64,000 bases of DNA from Streptomyces flavofungini (GCF_014650815.1 NZ_BMVR01000002.1:124001-188000); one strand, 5' to 3'; shown: positions 49,699-58,637, numbered from the stretch's first letter. A program made the numbers and translations. Notes: generated by a model from the letters alone, not told the origin.

Positions 49699-50541
49699 GT
49701 GTCGTCCACACCGTCCGCACGCCGTACGAGAAGCCGCAAACTGGCCGCGGACATCGGCCTGTTGGCCGTCGCCGCGACCTTCGCGGTACCGCTCGCCTGG
49801 GTGCTCCTGTCCGCGCTCGACCCCAAGGCCGACGTGGGCATGAAGGCCCCCGACGGCATCACGCTCGACAACTTCGACGCGGTCCTCACCGACGAGATCA
49901 CGTTCACGCCGATGCTGAACAGCCTCCTGCTGTGCGGCGGGGGCACTCTCCTGACCGTGATCAGCGCGGCCCTCGCCGCGTACCCGCTGTCCCGCTACAG
50001 GTCCCGCCTGAACCGCCCCTTCATGCTCACGATCCTCTTCGCCACCAGCCTGCCCATCACCGCGATCATGGTTCCGGTGTACGCGCTGTTCGTCCGCGTC
50101 GACCTCATCGACACCATGCAGGGCACGATCTTCTTCTTCGCCGCGTCCCAGCTCCCGTTCGCGATCTGGCTGATGAAGAACTTCATGGACGGCGTCCCCA
50201 AGGAACTGGAGGAGGCCGCCTGGACGGACGGCGCATCGCCCTTCCAGTCCCTGATCCGGATCGTCCTGCCCCTGATGGGCCCCGGTGTGGCCGTCGTGAC
50301 GGTCTTCTCGTTCGTCATGATGTGGGGCAACTTCTTCGTCCCCTTCATGCTGCTCCTGTCCCCCGACCAGATGCCGGCGGCGGTCAGCATCAACGACTTC
50401 TTCGGCTCCAAGGGCGCCATCGTCTACGGCCAGCTCGCGGCGTTCTCCCTCATCTACTCCACGCCGGTGATCCTGCTGTACGTCCTGGTGGCGCGGAAGC
50501 TGGGCGGGGGGTTCGCCCTGGGGGGTGCGGTCAAGGGCTGA
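49699..50541 (+). CDS. Sugar ABC transporter permease (MalG-like)
   Basis: 280 residues, six helices. The coupling loop is ELEEAAWTDGASPFQSLIRI, ending with VLP. GTG start abuts the previous stop with no gap, so translation is coupled. Partner of the MalF-like subunit. Last gene of the importer operon; a 118-bp gap with no strong hairpin leads to a separate HTH gene. Confidence 0.93.
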   Translation: MSSTPSARRTRSRKLAADIGLLAVAATFAVPLAWVLLSALDPKADVGMKAPDGITLDNFDAVLTDEITFTPMLNSLLLCGGGTLLTVISAALAAYPLSRYRSRLNRPFMLTILFATSLPITAIMVPVYALFVRVDLIDTMQGTIFFFAASQLPFAIWLMKNFMDGVPKELEEAAWTDGASPFQSLIRIVLPLMGPGVAVVTVFSFVMMWGNFFVPFMLLLSPDQMPAAVSINDFFGSKGAIVYGQLAAFSLIYSTPVILLYVLVARKLGGGFALGGAVKG

Positions 50542-50659
50542 TTCCCGCACAAAGGGGGGCGCGTGGAGCACATGGAGGGCGCCCGCCAGCCGTACTTTCA
50601 TATGAGCCGCAACCCTGTGTGAACAGACCGTAGTCGCCACCCCCATACGGCCATACCGT

Positions 50660-51364
50660 GTGCCCGTGCAACCGAGCCAGCCCACGCCGCCCTTCAACTT
50701 CCCCGCCGCGCGCCGCCTCCGGGAGGCGCTGGGCATGGCTCCGGGCCACGTCGCGTACGGCATACGGGCCAGCTACGGCCTCGCCCATGTCACGCCGGAC
50801 ACCGTCATGGCGTGGGAGCGCGGGCTCGCCGCGCCGAACGCCGCCGAGCTGGCCGCGCTCGCGGCGACGCTGTGGTGTTCGCCGGGCGAGCTGATGGGCG
50901 CGGCCACGACGCTGCGGGAGCACCGCCTCGCCCGCGGCCTCGCCCCGGAGGACGTGGCGCGCGGGGCGGGCGTGGAGATCCAGGCGTATCTGCGCATGGA
51001 GGAGACCGACCACTGGCGCGGCACGGACCGCCAGTCCGCGGCCCTCGCGCGCACGCTGCGGCTCTCCCTGCCCGACTTCGTCACGGTGACGGGCCGCGCC
51101 GACGACCTCGCCGGGCTGCTGCGCAGCGCGGTGACGACCCGCTGGCAGGGCTACATACGCCCGGTCAGCAAGCTGCTCGCCGTGGAGAAACGGGACGTCG
51201 AGGGCCCGCTGCGCAAGCTGCACGACGATTACCAGTCCCGGATGGTGCGCACGCTCAGCTGGGGCGGCGGCGCGAGCGCGGACGCGTCGGGGCACGCGGG
51301 CCGCGACTTCCTGGACCGCATCCTCGACCACTTCTGGCCGCTGGTGCCCGACCTCACGGACTGA
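50660..51364 (+). CDS. XRE-like helix-turn-helix protein
   Basis: 234 residues. Two HTH-like segments near the N-terminus: FPAARRLREALGMAPGHVAY with VMAWERGLAAPNAAELAALA, and LREHRLARGLAPEDVARGAG with EIQAYLRMEE. The rest is a helical domain ending LVPDLTD. GTG start at 50660 (or 50666) has no ribosome binding site, so a near-leaderless transcript is possible. The gene appears conserved beside pfkA in Streptomyces as far as I recall. Regulator of unknown target, perhaps of the flanking metabolic genes. Confidence 0.78.
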   Translation: MPVQPSQPTPPFNFPAARRLREALGMAPGHVAYGIRASYGLAHVTPDTVMAWERGLAAPNAAELAALAATLWCSPGELMGAATTLREHRLARGLAPEDVARGAGVEIQAYLRMEETDHWRGTDRQSAALARTLRLSLPDFVTVTGRADDLAGLLRSAVTTRWQGYIRPVSKLLAVEKRDVEGPLRKLHDDYQSRMVRTLSWGGGASADASGHAGRDFLDRILDHFWPLVPDLTD

Positions 51365-52057
51365 GGCCTGGGGGCGCGGGCCCGCCCGCCCGGCACCGGC
51401 GCCCCGGACGGCACCCCGGGCATCTCCGAGCGCACGCGCCCCTCCTCCTGGAGAGGGCGCGTGCCCTCGCCCCGGGGACCTGGCCCGCGTCGCGCCGTAC
51501 GTGACCGGGCTCATCCGCCGCTTCAGCGAGTGCTCGACCCATGAACCCGGTCCTGCGCCTGCGCCCGGACCGGATGACCCGCACCCGGCGTCGGCCCGGC
51601 CCACTCCGCTCCCACGCGCCCCGCAGTCGGAGCGCGTGCGACCGGCGGCCCGGCGCGCGGGCCGTGCGGTGCGGACGCAGCGCTGCGAGGGGCGTCTCGA
51701 ACGCCCTCCCCAGGAGCCGTGGAGGGCCTTCCATTGGTGGGTGCGCACGTCAGGCGCTGCTGGACGCGCCTTTCCAAACCCGGTAGAGCGGAGAAGGATT
51801 CCCGGGGAGGACACCGCCGGGGAAACCGCCGCCGGCACTGCGACCACTGTGGAGGCGCTCTCCGCGGGCATTCCGTTTCACCACCGGAATCCTGCGTGAT
51901 CATCGGTAACTTCCGCACCGGCGGGGTGGCTTCGACCCCCGCCCAGGCATTTCCCCCGCGGCCCATCCACCGCCCTTTCCCCTTGCCTTGCTCATAGCGC
52001 CCGCTGCATTCGTATTGGCTGTGCATGCCCTGGTCCCAGGCGATAAGGAAGTGCCCG
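51365..52057. other. Gene-free stretch between backbone and terpenoid operon
   Basis: About 690 bp with no convincing gene. From about 51477 to 51620 it can be read as a decayed C-terminus of a transposase (listed separately). The rest, 51620-52044, is GC-rich coding-like debris without conserved motifs. The last 80 bp become less GC-rich (CTTGCTCATAGC, GCATTCGTATTGGC) and should contain the terpenoid-operon promoter, although no clear -35/-10 pair was found. Confidence 0.55.
51477..51620 (+). pseudogene. Possible Tn3-type transposase C-terminal remnant
   Basis: In frame, the translation runs DLARVAPYVTGLIRRFSECS and then THEPGPAPAPGPDDPHP. This is reminiscent of the C-terminal segment of Tn3-like transposases (DLARxSPYxTxHIxRFGxYS then THELG...YDPHLD) with many Leu-to-Pro changes. 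No start, no other domain and no inverted repeats were found. If correct, it marks past transposition right beside the terpenoid genes. The resemblance is from memory and could be fortuitous. Confidence 0.3.
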
Positions 52058-52831
52058 ATGAGTCCGCTCCCACGCGACTACCCCGACACCACAGGTCTAC
52101 CGGATCCATCCGGCCCCACCGCGACGCGGGAAGGATTCCCCCAGGTCGCGAACAACCCCCCACGTCACGTCGCCTTCATTGTGGACGGAAACCGCCGTTG
52201 GGCACGCGCCCATGGCCATCCCGTCGAGCAGGGCCACCAGGAGGGCGCGGACAACGTCTGCCGGGCCGTTCACTGGTGTGAGGCCGTGGGCATAGAGACC
52301 ACCACCTGGTGGCTGCTCTCGACGGACAACCTCAACCGCACGACGGCCGAGCTCCACAAACTCCTGGACATCATCTCCGAACTGACCCGCCGGCTGGCGG
52401 CAACCGGGCACTGGCGCATGCGTCACCTCGGGGATCCCCGGCTGCTCCCCCGTTCCCTGGCGGCCGCGCTGAGCGAGGCGGAGACCACCACCCGCCACAA
52501 CCGTGGCCCACAGATCAACTTCGCGGTCGGCTACAGCGGCCGGGAGGACATCCTCGCCGCGGCGCGCCTCATCGCCCACCAGGCGGTCACGTCCGCCGGC
52601 TTCTCCGTGTCCGAGAGGTCGTTCGCGCAGGCCCTGTCCACCAGCGGGTTACCCGATCCGGACCTGGTGATCCGCAGCTCCGGCGAACAACGGCTGTCCG
52701 GGTTCATGCTCTGGCAGGCGGCTCTCGCCGAACTCTATTTCTGCCCCGTCCTGTGGCCCGACTTCACCCAGTCGGATCTCCACCGCGCCCTGGCCTTCTA
52801 CGCCAACCGTCAGCGCCGTTTCGGAAAGTAG
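52058..52831 (+). CDS. Short-chain cis-prenyltransferase (Z-FPP-synthase-like)
   Basis: 257 residues of the UppS family. Catalytic D43 is in FIVDGNRRWARAHG. The second motif reads WWLLSTDNLNRTTAEL, and the C-terminal signature is DLVIRSSGEQRLSGFMLWQA with LYFCPVLWPDF. LSTDNLNR instead of the usual FSSENWNR is like the mycobacterial short-chain enzyme Rv1086 (omega,E,Z-FPP synthase), not housekeeping UppS. So a short Z-prenyl diphosphate is the expected product; an irregular lavandulyl-type coupling is an alternative. ATG at 52058 has AAGGAA seven bases upstream, better than the ATG at 52025. It is followed after 19 bp by a terpene-synthase-like gene. Confidence 0.88.
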   Translation: MSPLPRDYPDTTGLPDPSGPTATREGFPQVANNPPRHVAFIVDGNRRWARAHGHPVEQGHQEGADNVCRAVHWCEAVGIETTTWWLLSTDNLNRTTAELHKLLDIISELTRRLAATGHWRMRHLGDPRLLPRSLAAALSEAETTTRHNRGPQINFAVGYSGREDILAAARLIAHQAVTSAGFSVSERSFAQALSTSGLPDPDLVIRSSGEQRLSGFMLWQAALAELYFCPVLWPDFTQSDLHRALAFYANRQRRFGK

Positions 52832-52850
52832 CGCCGGAAGGAAGTACGCC

Positions 52851-53945
52851 ATGTCCCAAGGGCCTCTCCTGTTCCCCCACCCCAAGACGACGGACGACAT
52901 CGCCGGCTCCTACCACTCCCTCAAACCCTGGCTGCTCGCCCATCTGGTCAAGGGACGTGCAACGTACCCCGAGCATCCGCAGACCAGCCGTCTTGAGTCC
53001 GCCGTTCTCGCCTGGGCGACCGACCTCGGACTGAGCGAAGACCACATCAAGATAACGAGCGAAGCCACCCCCGGGCACCTGGTGGGGCTTTTCGCCCCGC
53101 AGGCCCCCTGGGATGTGCTGCTCCCGCTGGCCAAGCTGCAAATGATCCTGTTCTGGCTGAACTCCGTGGACCTCGGCAGCGATCAGCCGGTCGGTCAGCT
53201 GGTGGAACCCGTCCGAGCGACCCTGGAGAAGGGACGTTCCCCGTCCGACGGACCAGACATCCTCAGGCCGTTGGCCAGCCTCCGCGACGACATCGTCGCG
53301 GCGGGAGGGGCCGGGCTGATACCCGGCTTCACGCAACTCCTGCTGGGATTCCTGCACGAGTACACGGCTCGGCAAGCATGGGAGAACGGGGCACCTCTCC
53401 CGAGCCTGGACCGGTACTTGAGGCATCGGACGCGCACGGCGGGGATCGTTCTCGGCATGTGGGTCCAACGACTTCAGCCGGGCCTCGTCGGGCCGGGTGA
53501 GAAGCTTCCTGAACCACTGCTGCAGCTCATGAAACAGGGCAGCCTCCTCGTCGGTCTGGACAACGACCTGCACAGTTGCCACGTGGCCGCCGAGTCGGGG
53601 GAACAGCTCAGCCTCGTCGGCGTCATCTGCCAGGAGTACGGGATTCCCCTGGACATGGCCTTCTCCTGCGCGCTCACTCTCAACGCCGCCATGCGCTACG
53701 AGAACGCGAACACCGCTGCCGCGATCCACGCGGACACCTCCCTGCCCGACACGGCCAGGAAGCACGCCCAGGCCATCTTCCACTGGGTCGACTCCGTCTA
53801 CACCTGGTCGCTGGAGACGCCCCGCTACGGGTTGCGCAGCCCCGATGCCCCAGAGGTCCCGGCGTCCTCCCACCTGAACGGAGAAGCGTCCTCCCACCTG
53901 AGCGGAGAAGCGTGTTCCCACCTCAACGGAGAGCAGCAGCCATGA
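52851..53945 (+). CDS. Class I terpene synthase-like protein with degenerate metal motifs
   Basis: 364 residues with the helical terpene-synthase layout. Diphosphate-sensor region LDRYLRHRTRTAG (187-198). Second metal motif NDLHS at 238-242, but the expected glutamate four residues after the serine is A246. C-terminal RY pair at 325-326 (TPRYGL). The first motif, normally DDxxD, reads FWLNSVDLGSD (101-111), so its leading aspartates are absent. Conserved overall yet atypical, it may use an unusual Z-prenyl substrate, need a partner, or bind rather than cyclise. ATG at 52851 behind GGAAGGA. Three 8-residue repeats (SSHLNGEA) end the protein. Start of the P450 overlaps its stop. Confidence 0.75.
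   Translation: MSQGPLLFPHPKTTDDIAGSYHSLKPWLLAHLVKGRATYPEHPQTSRLESAVLAWATDLGLSEDHIKITSEATPGHLVGLFAPQAPWDVLLPLAKLQMILFWLNSVDLGSDQPVGQLVEPVRATLEKGRSPSDGPDILRPLASLRDDIVAAGGAGLIPGFTQLLLGFLHEYTARQAWENGAPLPSLDRYLRHRTRTAGIVLGMWVQRLQPGLVGPGEKLPEPLLQLMKQGSLLVGLDNDLHSCHVAAESGEQLSLVGVICQEYGIPLDMAFSCALTLNAAMRYENANTAAAIHADTSLPDTARKHAQAIFHWVDSVYTWSLETPRYGLRSPDAPEVPASSHLNGEASSHLSGEACSHLNGEQQP
53865..53936 (+). repeat. Three 24-bp tandem repeats at the 3' end of the terpene synthase gene
   Basis: Units 53865-53888, 53889-53912 and 53913-53936. The first two differ at one base; the third has drifted. They encode SSHLNGEA, SSHLSGEA and CSHLNGEQ, an in-frame, low-complexity tail just before the P450 start. Probably recent slippage with little effect on the fold. 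Confidence 0.85.
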
Positions 53946-55309
53946 CGAACTCGCGCCCGGTCCCCCTTGCCCCCAAGGCACGGCCCCTCGTCGGTCATCT
54001 GGTTCCGCTGCTCCGCAACCCGCTGGAGTTCCTCAACTCGCTGCCTGCCCACGGTGACCTCGTCCGCATCCGGCTGGGCCCCTTCACGCTGGTGGCGATC
54101 TGTGATCCGGAACTGACCCGACGTGCCCTGGTCGACGACCGCGTCTTCGACAAGGGCGGCCCGATCTTCGACCGGGTGCGGGAAGTCGTGGGCGACGACG
54201 GGCTCGCCAGCTGTCCGTACAGCGCGCACCGGCGGCTGCGCCGGCTGGCCCAGCCCGCCTTCCACCCGGCGCGGTTCCCCGACTACGCGAAGGCCATGAG
54301 CCCCTGCATCGAGGACGTGGCCGATTCGTGGCGTGCCGGGCAGGTCCTGGACGTGCCCACCGAGATGATGACCATCACGTCCAAGGTCACGGCCGCCACC
54401 CTGTTCTCCGGTGCGCTGCCCGCAGGCGAACTCGGCCCGGTCCTCAAGGACGTGAAGACCTTCTTCGACGGCTTCTACCAGCGCATGTTCATGGTCCCCC
54501 CGCTGGACCGGCTCCCCACCCCGGGCAACCGCTCCCACGTGCGCGCGTGCGCCCGGCTACGCGACGCCTTCGACCAGATCATCGCCCAGCGCCGCGCCGA
54601 GGGCGTCGACCACGACGACCTGCTCTCGGCTCTGATCATGGCCCACGACGCCGAAGGCGACGGGCACGGCATGACCGACGCGGAGATCAGCGACACGATC
54701 GTCACCTTCTTCCTCGCCGGTACGGAGACCACTGCCGCCCTCCTGGCCTGGGCCCTCGACCTGCTGGCCCGGCACCCCCGGATCGAGCGGCGGCTGCACG
54801 CCGAGGTCGACACCGTCCTGAACGGAGCCAGGGCGACCCACGCCGACCTGCCCCGCCTGGAACTGACGCACCGCGTCATCACCGAGACCCTCCGGCTGCG
54901 CCCGCCGGGCTGGATCTTCACGCGCACCGTCACCGCCGACACCCACCTGGGCGGGTACCGGCTGCCCGCCGGGAGCAGCGTCGTCTACAGCCCGTACCTC
55001 ATCCACCACCGGCCGGACCTCTACGACGACCCCGAAACCTTCGACCCCGACCGCTGGGATCCCGAGCGCCCCCAGCCGCCCCGGCACGCTCTCCTCCCCT
55101 TCGCCGTCGGCGCCCGCAAATGCATCGGCGACACCTTCGGCATGACGGAGGCCGTCCTCGCCCTCGCGACCATCGCCGCCCGCTGGCGCCTGGAACGCCT
55201 GCCCGGCCAGCAGGTCCGCCCCGCGCTGGGGCTGGCGTTGCGGCCCCGCAGGCTCCTCATGCGGGCAACGCCCCGCACCGACGCACGCGACTTCGCGGCA
55301 GCTCCTTAG
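53942..55309 (+). CDS. Cytochrome P450
   Basis: 455 residues, soluble bacterial P450. I-helix AGTETTAALLAWA with the acid-alcohol-type pair (ETT). K-helix ExxR in ITETLRLRPPGW. Meander FDPDRWDPE. Heme loop PFAVGARKCIGDTFG, with proximal Cys about residue 394. The N-terminus (PLVGHLVPLLRNPLEFLNSL) resembles P450s acting on terpenes such as pentalenene oxygenase. ATG overlaps the terpene synthase stop (ATGA at 53942-53945), which strongly suggests oxidation of that enzyme's product. No ferredoxin gene is adjacent, so redox partners must come from elsewhere. Stop overlaps pfkA's stop by 4 bp, tail to tail. Confidence 0.93.
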   Translation: MTNSRPVPLAPKARPLVGHLVPLLRNPLEFLNSLPAHGDLVRIRLGPFTLVAICDPELTRRALVDDRVFDKGGPIFDRVREVVGDDGLASCPYSAHRRLRRLAQPAFHPARFPDYAKAMSPCIEDVADSWRAGQVLDVPTEMMTITSKVTAATLFSGALPAGELGPVLKDVKTFFDGFYQRMFMVPPLDRLPTPGNRSHVRACARLRDAFDQIIAQRRAEGVDHDDLLSALIMAHDAEGDGHGMTDAEISDTIVTFFLAGTETTAALLAWALDLLARHPRIERRLHAEVDTVLNGARATHADLPRLELTHRVITETLRLRPPGWIFTRTVTADTHLGGYRLPAGSSVVYSPYLIHHRPDLYDDPETFDPDRWDPERPQPPRHALLPFAVGARKCIGDTFGMTEAVLALATIAARWRLERLPGQQVRPALGLALRPRRLLMRATPRTDARDFAAAP

Positions 55310-56331
55310 AAGACCGACTCCGCCTCGTCCATCCGGTCCTTCGGCACCGTCTTCAGCTCGGTGACCGCCTCGGCGAGCGGCGCCATCACGATGTCCGTGC
55401 CCCGCAGCGCCGTCATGTGGCCGAAGTCGCCGCGGTGCACGGCCTCGACGGCATGCCAGCCGAAGCGGGTGGCGAGGACGCGGTCGTACGCGGTGGGGGT
55501 GCCGCCGCGCTGGACGTGGCCGAGGATGACCGGCTTGGCCTCCTTGCCGAGGCGGCTCTCCAGCTCGAAGGCGAGGGCCGTGCCGATGCCCTGGAAGCGC
55601 TCGTGGCCGAACTGGTCGATGGCGCCCTTGCCGTAGTTCATGGTGCCGTCGGCGGGGTGCGCGCCCTCGGCGACGCAGATCACGGCGAACTTCTTGCCGC
55701 GCGCGAACCGCTCCTCGACCATCTTGACCAGGTCGGCCGGGTCGAAGGGCCGCTCCGGCAGACAGATGCCGTGGGCGCCGCCGGCCATGCCGGACTCCAG
55801 GGCGATCCAGCCGGCGTGGCGGCCCATGACCTCGACGACCATGACGCGCTGGTGGGACTCGGCGGTGGTCTTCAGGCGGTCCATGGCCTCGGTGGCGACG
55901 CCGACGGCGGTGTCGAAGCCGAAGGTGCGGTCCGTGGAGGAGATGTCGTTGTCGATGGTCTTGGGGACGCCGACCACCGGCACTCCGGCGTCGGACAGCA
56001 TCTTCGCGGCCGTCAGGGTGCCCTCGCCGCCGATCGGGATGAGCGCGTCGAAGCCGCTCTTCTCGATGAGTTCCTTGGCGTTGTCGCAGGCGGCGCGGAA
56101 GCGGGCGCGCTCCAGGCGGGAGGAGCCGAGGATGGTGCCGCCGCGGGAGAGGATGCCGCTGACCGCGTTCAGGTCGAGGGTGCGGTAGCGGCCGTCCAGC
56201 AGGCCCGCGTATCCGTCCTCGAAGCCGATGACCTCGTCGCCGTAGTTGGTGACGGCGCGGTGCACGACCGACCGGATCACTGCGTTGAGGCCCGGGCAGT
56301 CGCCGCCCGCGGTGAGAATTCCGATACGCAT
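55306..56331 (-). CDS. pfkA: 6-phosphofructokinase (ATP-dependent, Streptomyces type)
   Basis: 341 residues. N-terminal MRIGILTAGGDCPGLNAVIR, ATP/Mg loop GGEGTLTAA and substrate loop PKTIDNDI. A glycine follows the acidic residue in the GGEGT loop (position 104 of E. coli numbering), pointing to ATP rather than PPi. The lysine in PKTIDND (position 124) is otherwise typical of PPi enzymes; this combination is known for the S. coelicolor ATP-PFK. The catalytic Asp is in TIDND. ATG at 56331. Divergent from pta; the 3' end overlaps the P450. Confidence 0.94.
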   Translation of the reverse strand: MRIGILTAGGDCPGLNAVIRSVVHRAVTNYGDEVIGFEDGYAGLLDGRYRTLDLNAVSGILSRGGTILGSSRLERARFRAACDNAKELIEKSGFDALIPIGGEGTLTAAKMLSDAGVPVVGVPKTIDNDISSTDRTFGFDTAVGVATEAMDRLKTTAESHQRVMVVEVMGRHAGWIALESGMAGGAHGICLPERPFDPADLVKMVEERFARGKKFAVICVAEGAHPADGTMNYGKGAIDQFGHERFQGIGTALAFELESRLGKEAKPVILGHVQRGGTPTAYDRVLATRFGWHAVEAVHRGDFGHMTALRGTDIVMAPLAEAVTELKTVPKDRMDEAESVF

Positions 56332-56531
56332 CGCGCTGTGTCTCCTGCTCGCTGCTGATACTTGTGAGCCGATCCGATTGTTCCACGGCCCCGGCGGGGC
56401 CGCCGCCCGCCGTCCGGCCTGCGGCCTAGCCAGCCGCAGAGGTATTGTCAAGAGGGCACGGCCAACAATATCGGGTGTATTTCCGGCGCTGCCGGGCTGC
56501 TCACCAGCGAAGACAGAGAAGGAGAGCACGC

Positions 56532-58637
56532 GTGACGCGCAGCGTGTACGTGACCGGGATCGACCGGGGCGACGGCCGCCAGGTCGTCGAGCTGGGAGTG
56601 ATGGAACTCCTGACCCGTCAGGTCGACCGCGTGGGCGTCTTCCGCCCGCTCGTCCACGACGGACCCGACCGCCTCTTCGAACTGCTCCGCGCCCGCTACC
56701 GGCTCGCGCAGGACCCCGCGTCCGTGTACGGCATGGACTACCACGAGGCGTCCGCGCTGCAGGCCGAGAAGGGCACCGACGAGCTGGTCTCCCAGCTCGT
56801 CGACCGTTTTCACGCCGTCGCCCGCGCCTACGACGTGGTCCTGGTCCTCGGCACCGACTTCGCCGCCACCCAGCTCCCCGACGAGCTGGCCCTGAACGCG
56901 CGGCTCGCGAACGAGTTCGGCGCCTCGGTACTGCCCGTGGTCGGCGGCAAGGACCAGACCGCCGAGTCGGTCCGCGCCGAGACCCGCAACGCCTACCGCG
57001 CCTACGACAGCCTCGGCTGCGACGTCCTCGCGATGGTCACCAACCGGGTCGCCCCGGCCGACCGCGACGGCATCCACGAGCGCCTGGCCGCCCGCCTCCC
57101 GGTGCCCTGCTACGTCCTGCCGGACGAGCCCGCCCTGGCCGCGCCGACCGTCGCGCAGATCACCCACGCCCTCGGCGGCAAGGTGCTCCTCGGCGACGAC
57201 TCGGGCCTGGCCCGCGACGCCCTCGACTTCGTCTTCGGCGGCGCCATGCTGCCGAACTTCCTGAACGCCCTGACCCCGGGCTGCCTGGTCGTGACCCCCG
57301 GCGACCGCGCCGACCTGGTCGTCGGCGCGCTGGCCGCGCACAGCGCGGGGACGCCGCCGATAGCGGGCGTCCTGCTGACCCTGAACGAGCAGCCGGGCCC
57401 GGAGATCCTGCGCCTGGCCGACCGGCTCGCGCCGGGCACGCCCGTGGTCGCCGTCGAGGGCGGCTCCTTCCCGACGGCACAGGAGCTGTTCGCCCTGGAG
57501 GGCAAGCTGAACGCGGCGACGCCCCGCAAGGCGGAGACCGCGCTCGGCCTCTTCGAGCGGTACACCGACACCACCGACCTGCTGCGGCGCCTGTCCGTGT
57601 TCGGCAGCGACCGCCTCACGCCGATGATGTTCGAGCACAAGCTCCTGGAGCGGGCCCGCGCCGACCGCCGCCGCGTCGTGCTGCCCGAGGGCACCGAGGA
57701 GCGCGTGCTGCGCGCCGCCGACGTGCTGCTGCGCCGGGGCGTCTGCGACCTGACCCTGCTCGGCCCGGTGGAGGCCATCCGCAAGAAGGCCGCCGACCTG
57801 GGCATCGACCTCAAGGACGCGCAGCTCATCGACCCGGCCACGTCGGACCTGCGGCAGGGCTTCGCCGAGGAGTACGCGCGGCTGCGCGCCCACAAGGGCG
57901 TGACGGTGGAGCTGGCGTACGACGTCGTGGCGGACGTGAACTACTTCGGCACGCTGATGGTCCAGGGCGGCCTGGCCGACGGAATGGTGTCCGGCTCCGT
58001 GCACTCGACGGCGGCGACGATCCGCCCGGCCTTCGAGATCATCAAGACGAAGCCGGAAGCCTCGATCGTGTCGTCCGTCTTCTTCATGTGCCTGGCCGAC
58101 AAGGTCCTCGTGTACGGCGACTGCGCGGTCAACCCGGACCCGAACGCCGTCCAGCTCGCCGACATCGCCGTGCAGTCGGCCGCCACCGCCGACCAGTTCG
58201 GCGTCGAGCCGCGCATCGCGATGCTGTCGTACTCCACCGGCACCTCCGGCTCGGGCGCCGACGTCGACAAGGTCCGCGAGGCCACCGAGCTGGTGCGCGA
58301 CCAGCGCCCGGACCTGAAGATCGAGGGCCCGATCCAGTACGACGCGGCCGTCGAGCCGTCGGTCGCGGCCACCAAGCTGCCGGGCTCCGACGTCGCGGGC
58401 CAGGCCAGCGTGCTGATCTTCCCGGACCTGAACACCGGCAACAACACCTACAAGGCCGTGCAGCGCTCGGCCGGCGCGATCGCCGTCGGCCCGGTCCTGC
58501 AGGGCCTGCGCAAGCCCGTGAACGACCTGTCCCGCGGCGCGCTCGTCCAGGACATCGTCAACACCGTCGCCATCACGGCGATCCAGTCCCAGTCCCCCGC
58601 GTCCCAGCCCCCCACCGAGAAGGCAATCCCCCAGTGA
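56532..58637 (+). CDS. pta: Phosphate acetyltransferase (long form)
   Basis: 701 residues. The N-terminal P-loop-like/DRTGG region (TRSVYVTGIDRGDGRQVVEL onward) occupies about 370 residues. The PTA domain (FEHKLLERARADRRRVVLPE to the end) has the signature SCoA/acetyl-phosphate segments YSTGTSGSGADVDKV and LIFPDLNTGNN. It converts acetyl-CoA and phosphate to acetyl phosphate, reversibly. GTG at 56532 behind GGAGAGC. Its stop codon overlaps the ackA GTG start (GTGA), coupling the two. An AT-rich TTGTCA-N15-CAATAT (56445-56471) may be the promoter, but the spacing is short. Confidence 0.95.
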   Translation: MTRSVYVTGIDRGDGRQVVELGVMELLTRQVDRVGVFRPLVHDGPDRLFELLRARYRLAQDPASVYGMDYHEASALQAEKGTDELVSQLVDRFHAVARAYDVVLVLGTDFAATQLPDELALNARLANEFGASVLPVVGGKDQTAESVRAETRNAYRAYDSLGCDVLAMVTNRVAPADRDGIHERLAARLPVPCYVLPDEPALAAPTVAQITHALGGKVLLGDDSGLARDALDFVFGGAMLPNFLNALTPGCLVVTPGDRADLVVGALAAHSAGTPPIAGVLLTLNEQPGPEILRLADRLAPGTPVVAVEGGSFPTAQELFALEGKLNAATPRKAETALGLFERYTDTTDLLRRLSVFGSDRLTPMMFEHKLLERARADRRRVVLPEGTEERVLRAADVLLRRGVCDLTLLGPVEAIRKKAADLGIDLKDAQLIDPATSDLRQGFAEEYARLRAHKGVTVELAYDVVADVNYFGTLMVQGGLADGMVSGSVHSTAATIRPAFEIIKTKPEASIVSSVFFMCLADKVLVYGDCAVNPDPNAVQLADIAVQSAATADQFGVEPRIAMLSYSTGTSGSGADVDKVREATELVRDQRPDLKIEGPIQYDAAVEPSVAATKLPGSDVAGQASVLIFPDLNTGNNTYKAVQRSAGAIAVGPVLQGLRKPVNDLSRGALVQDIVNTVAITAIQSQSPASQPPTEKAIPQ

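Noticed and set aside
52058..52831. Housekeeping undecaprenyl diphosphate synthase
   Set aside because: The motif LSTDNLNR, the operon with a terpene synthase and P450, and Rv1086-like features argue for a short-chain specialised enzyme; the essential uppS would be elsewhere.
56448..58004. Long minus-strand open frame opposite pta
   Set aside because: Low-complexity shadow of a conserved metabolic gene.
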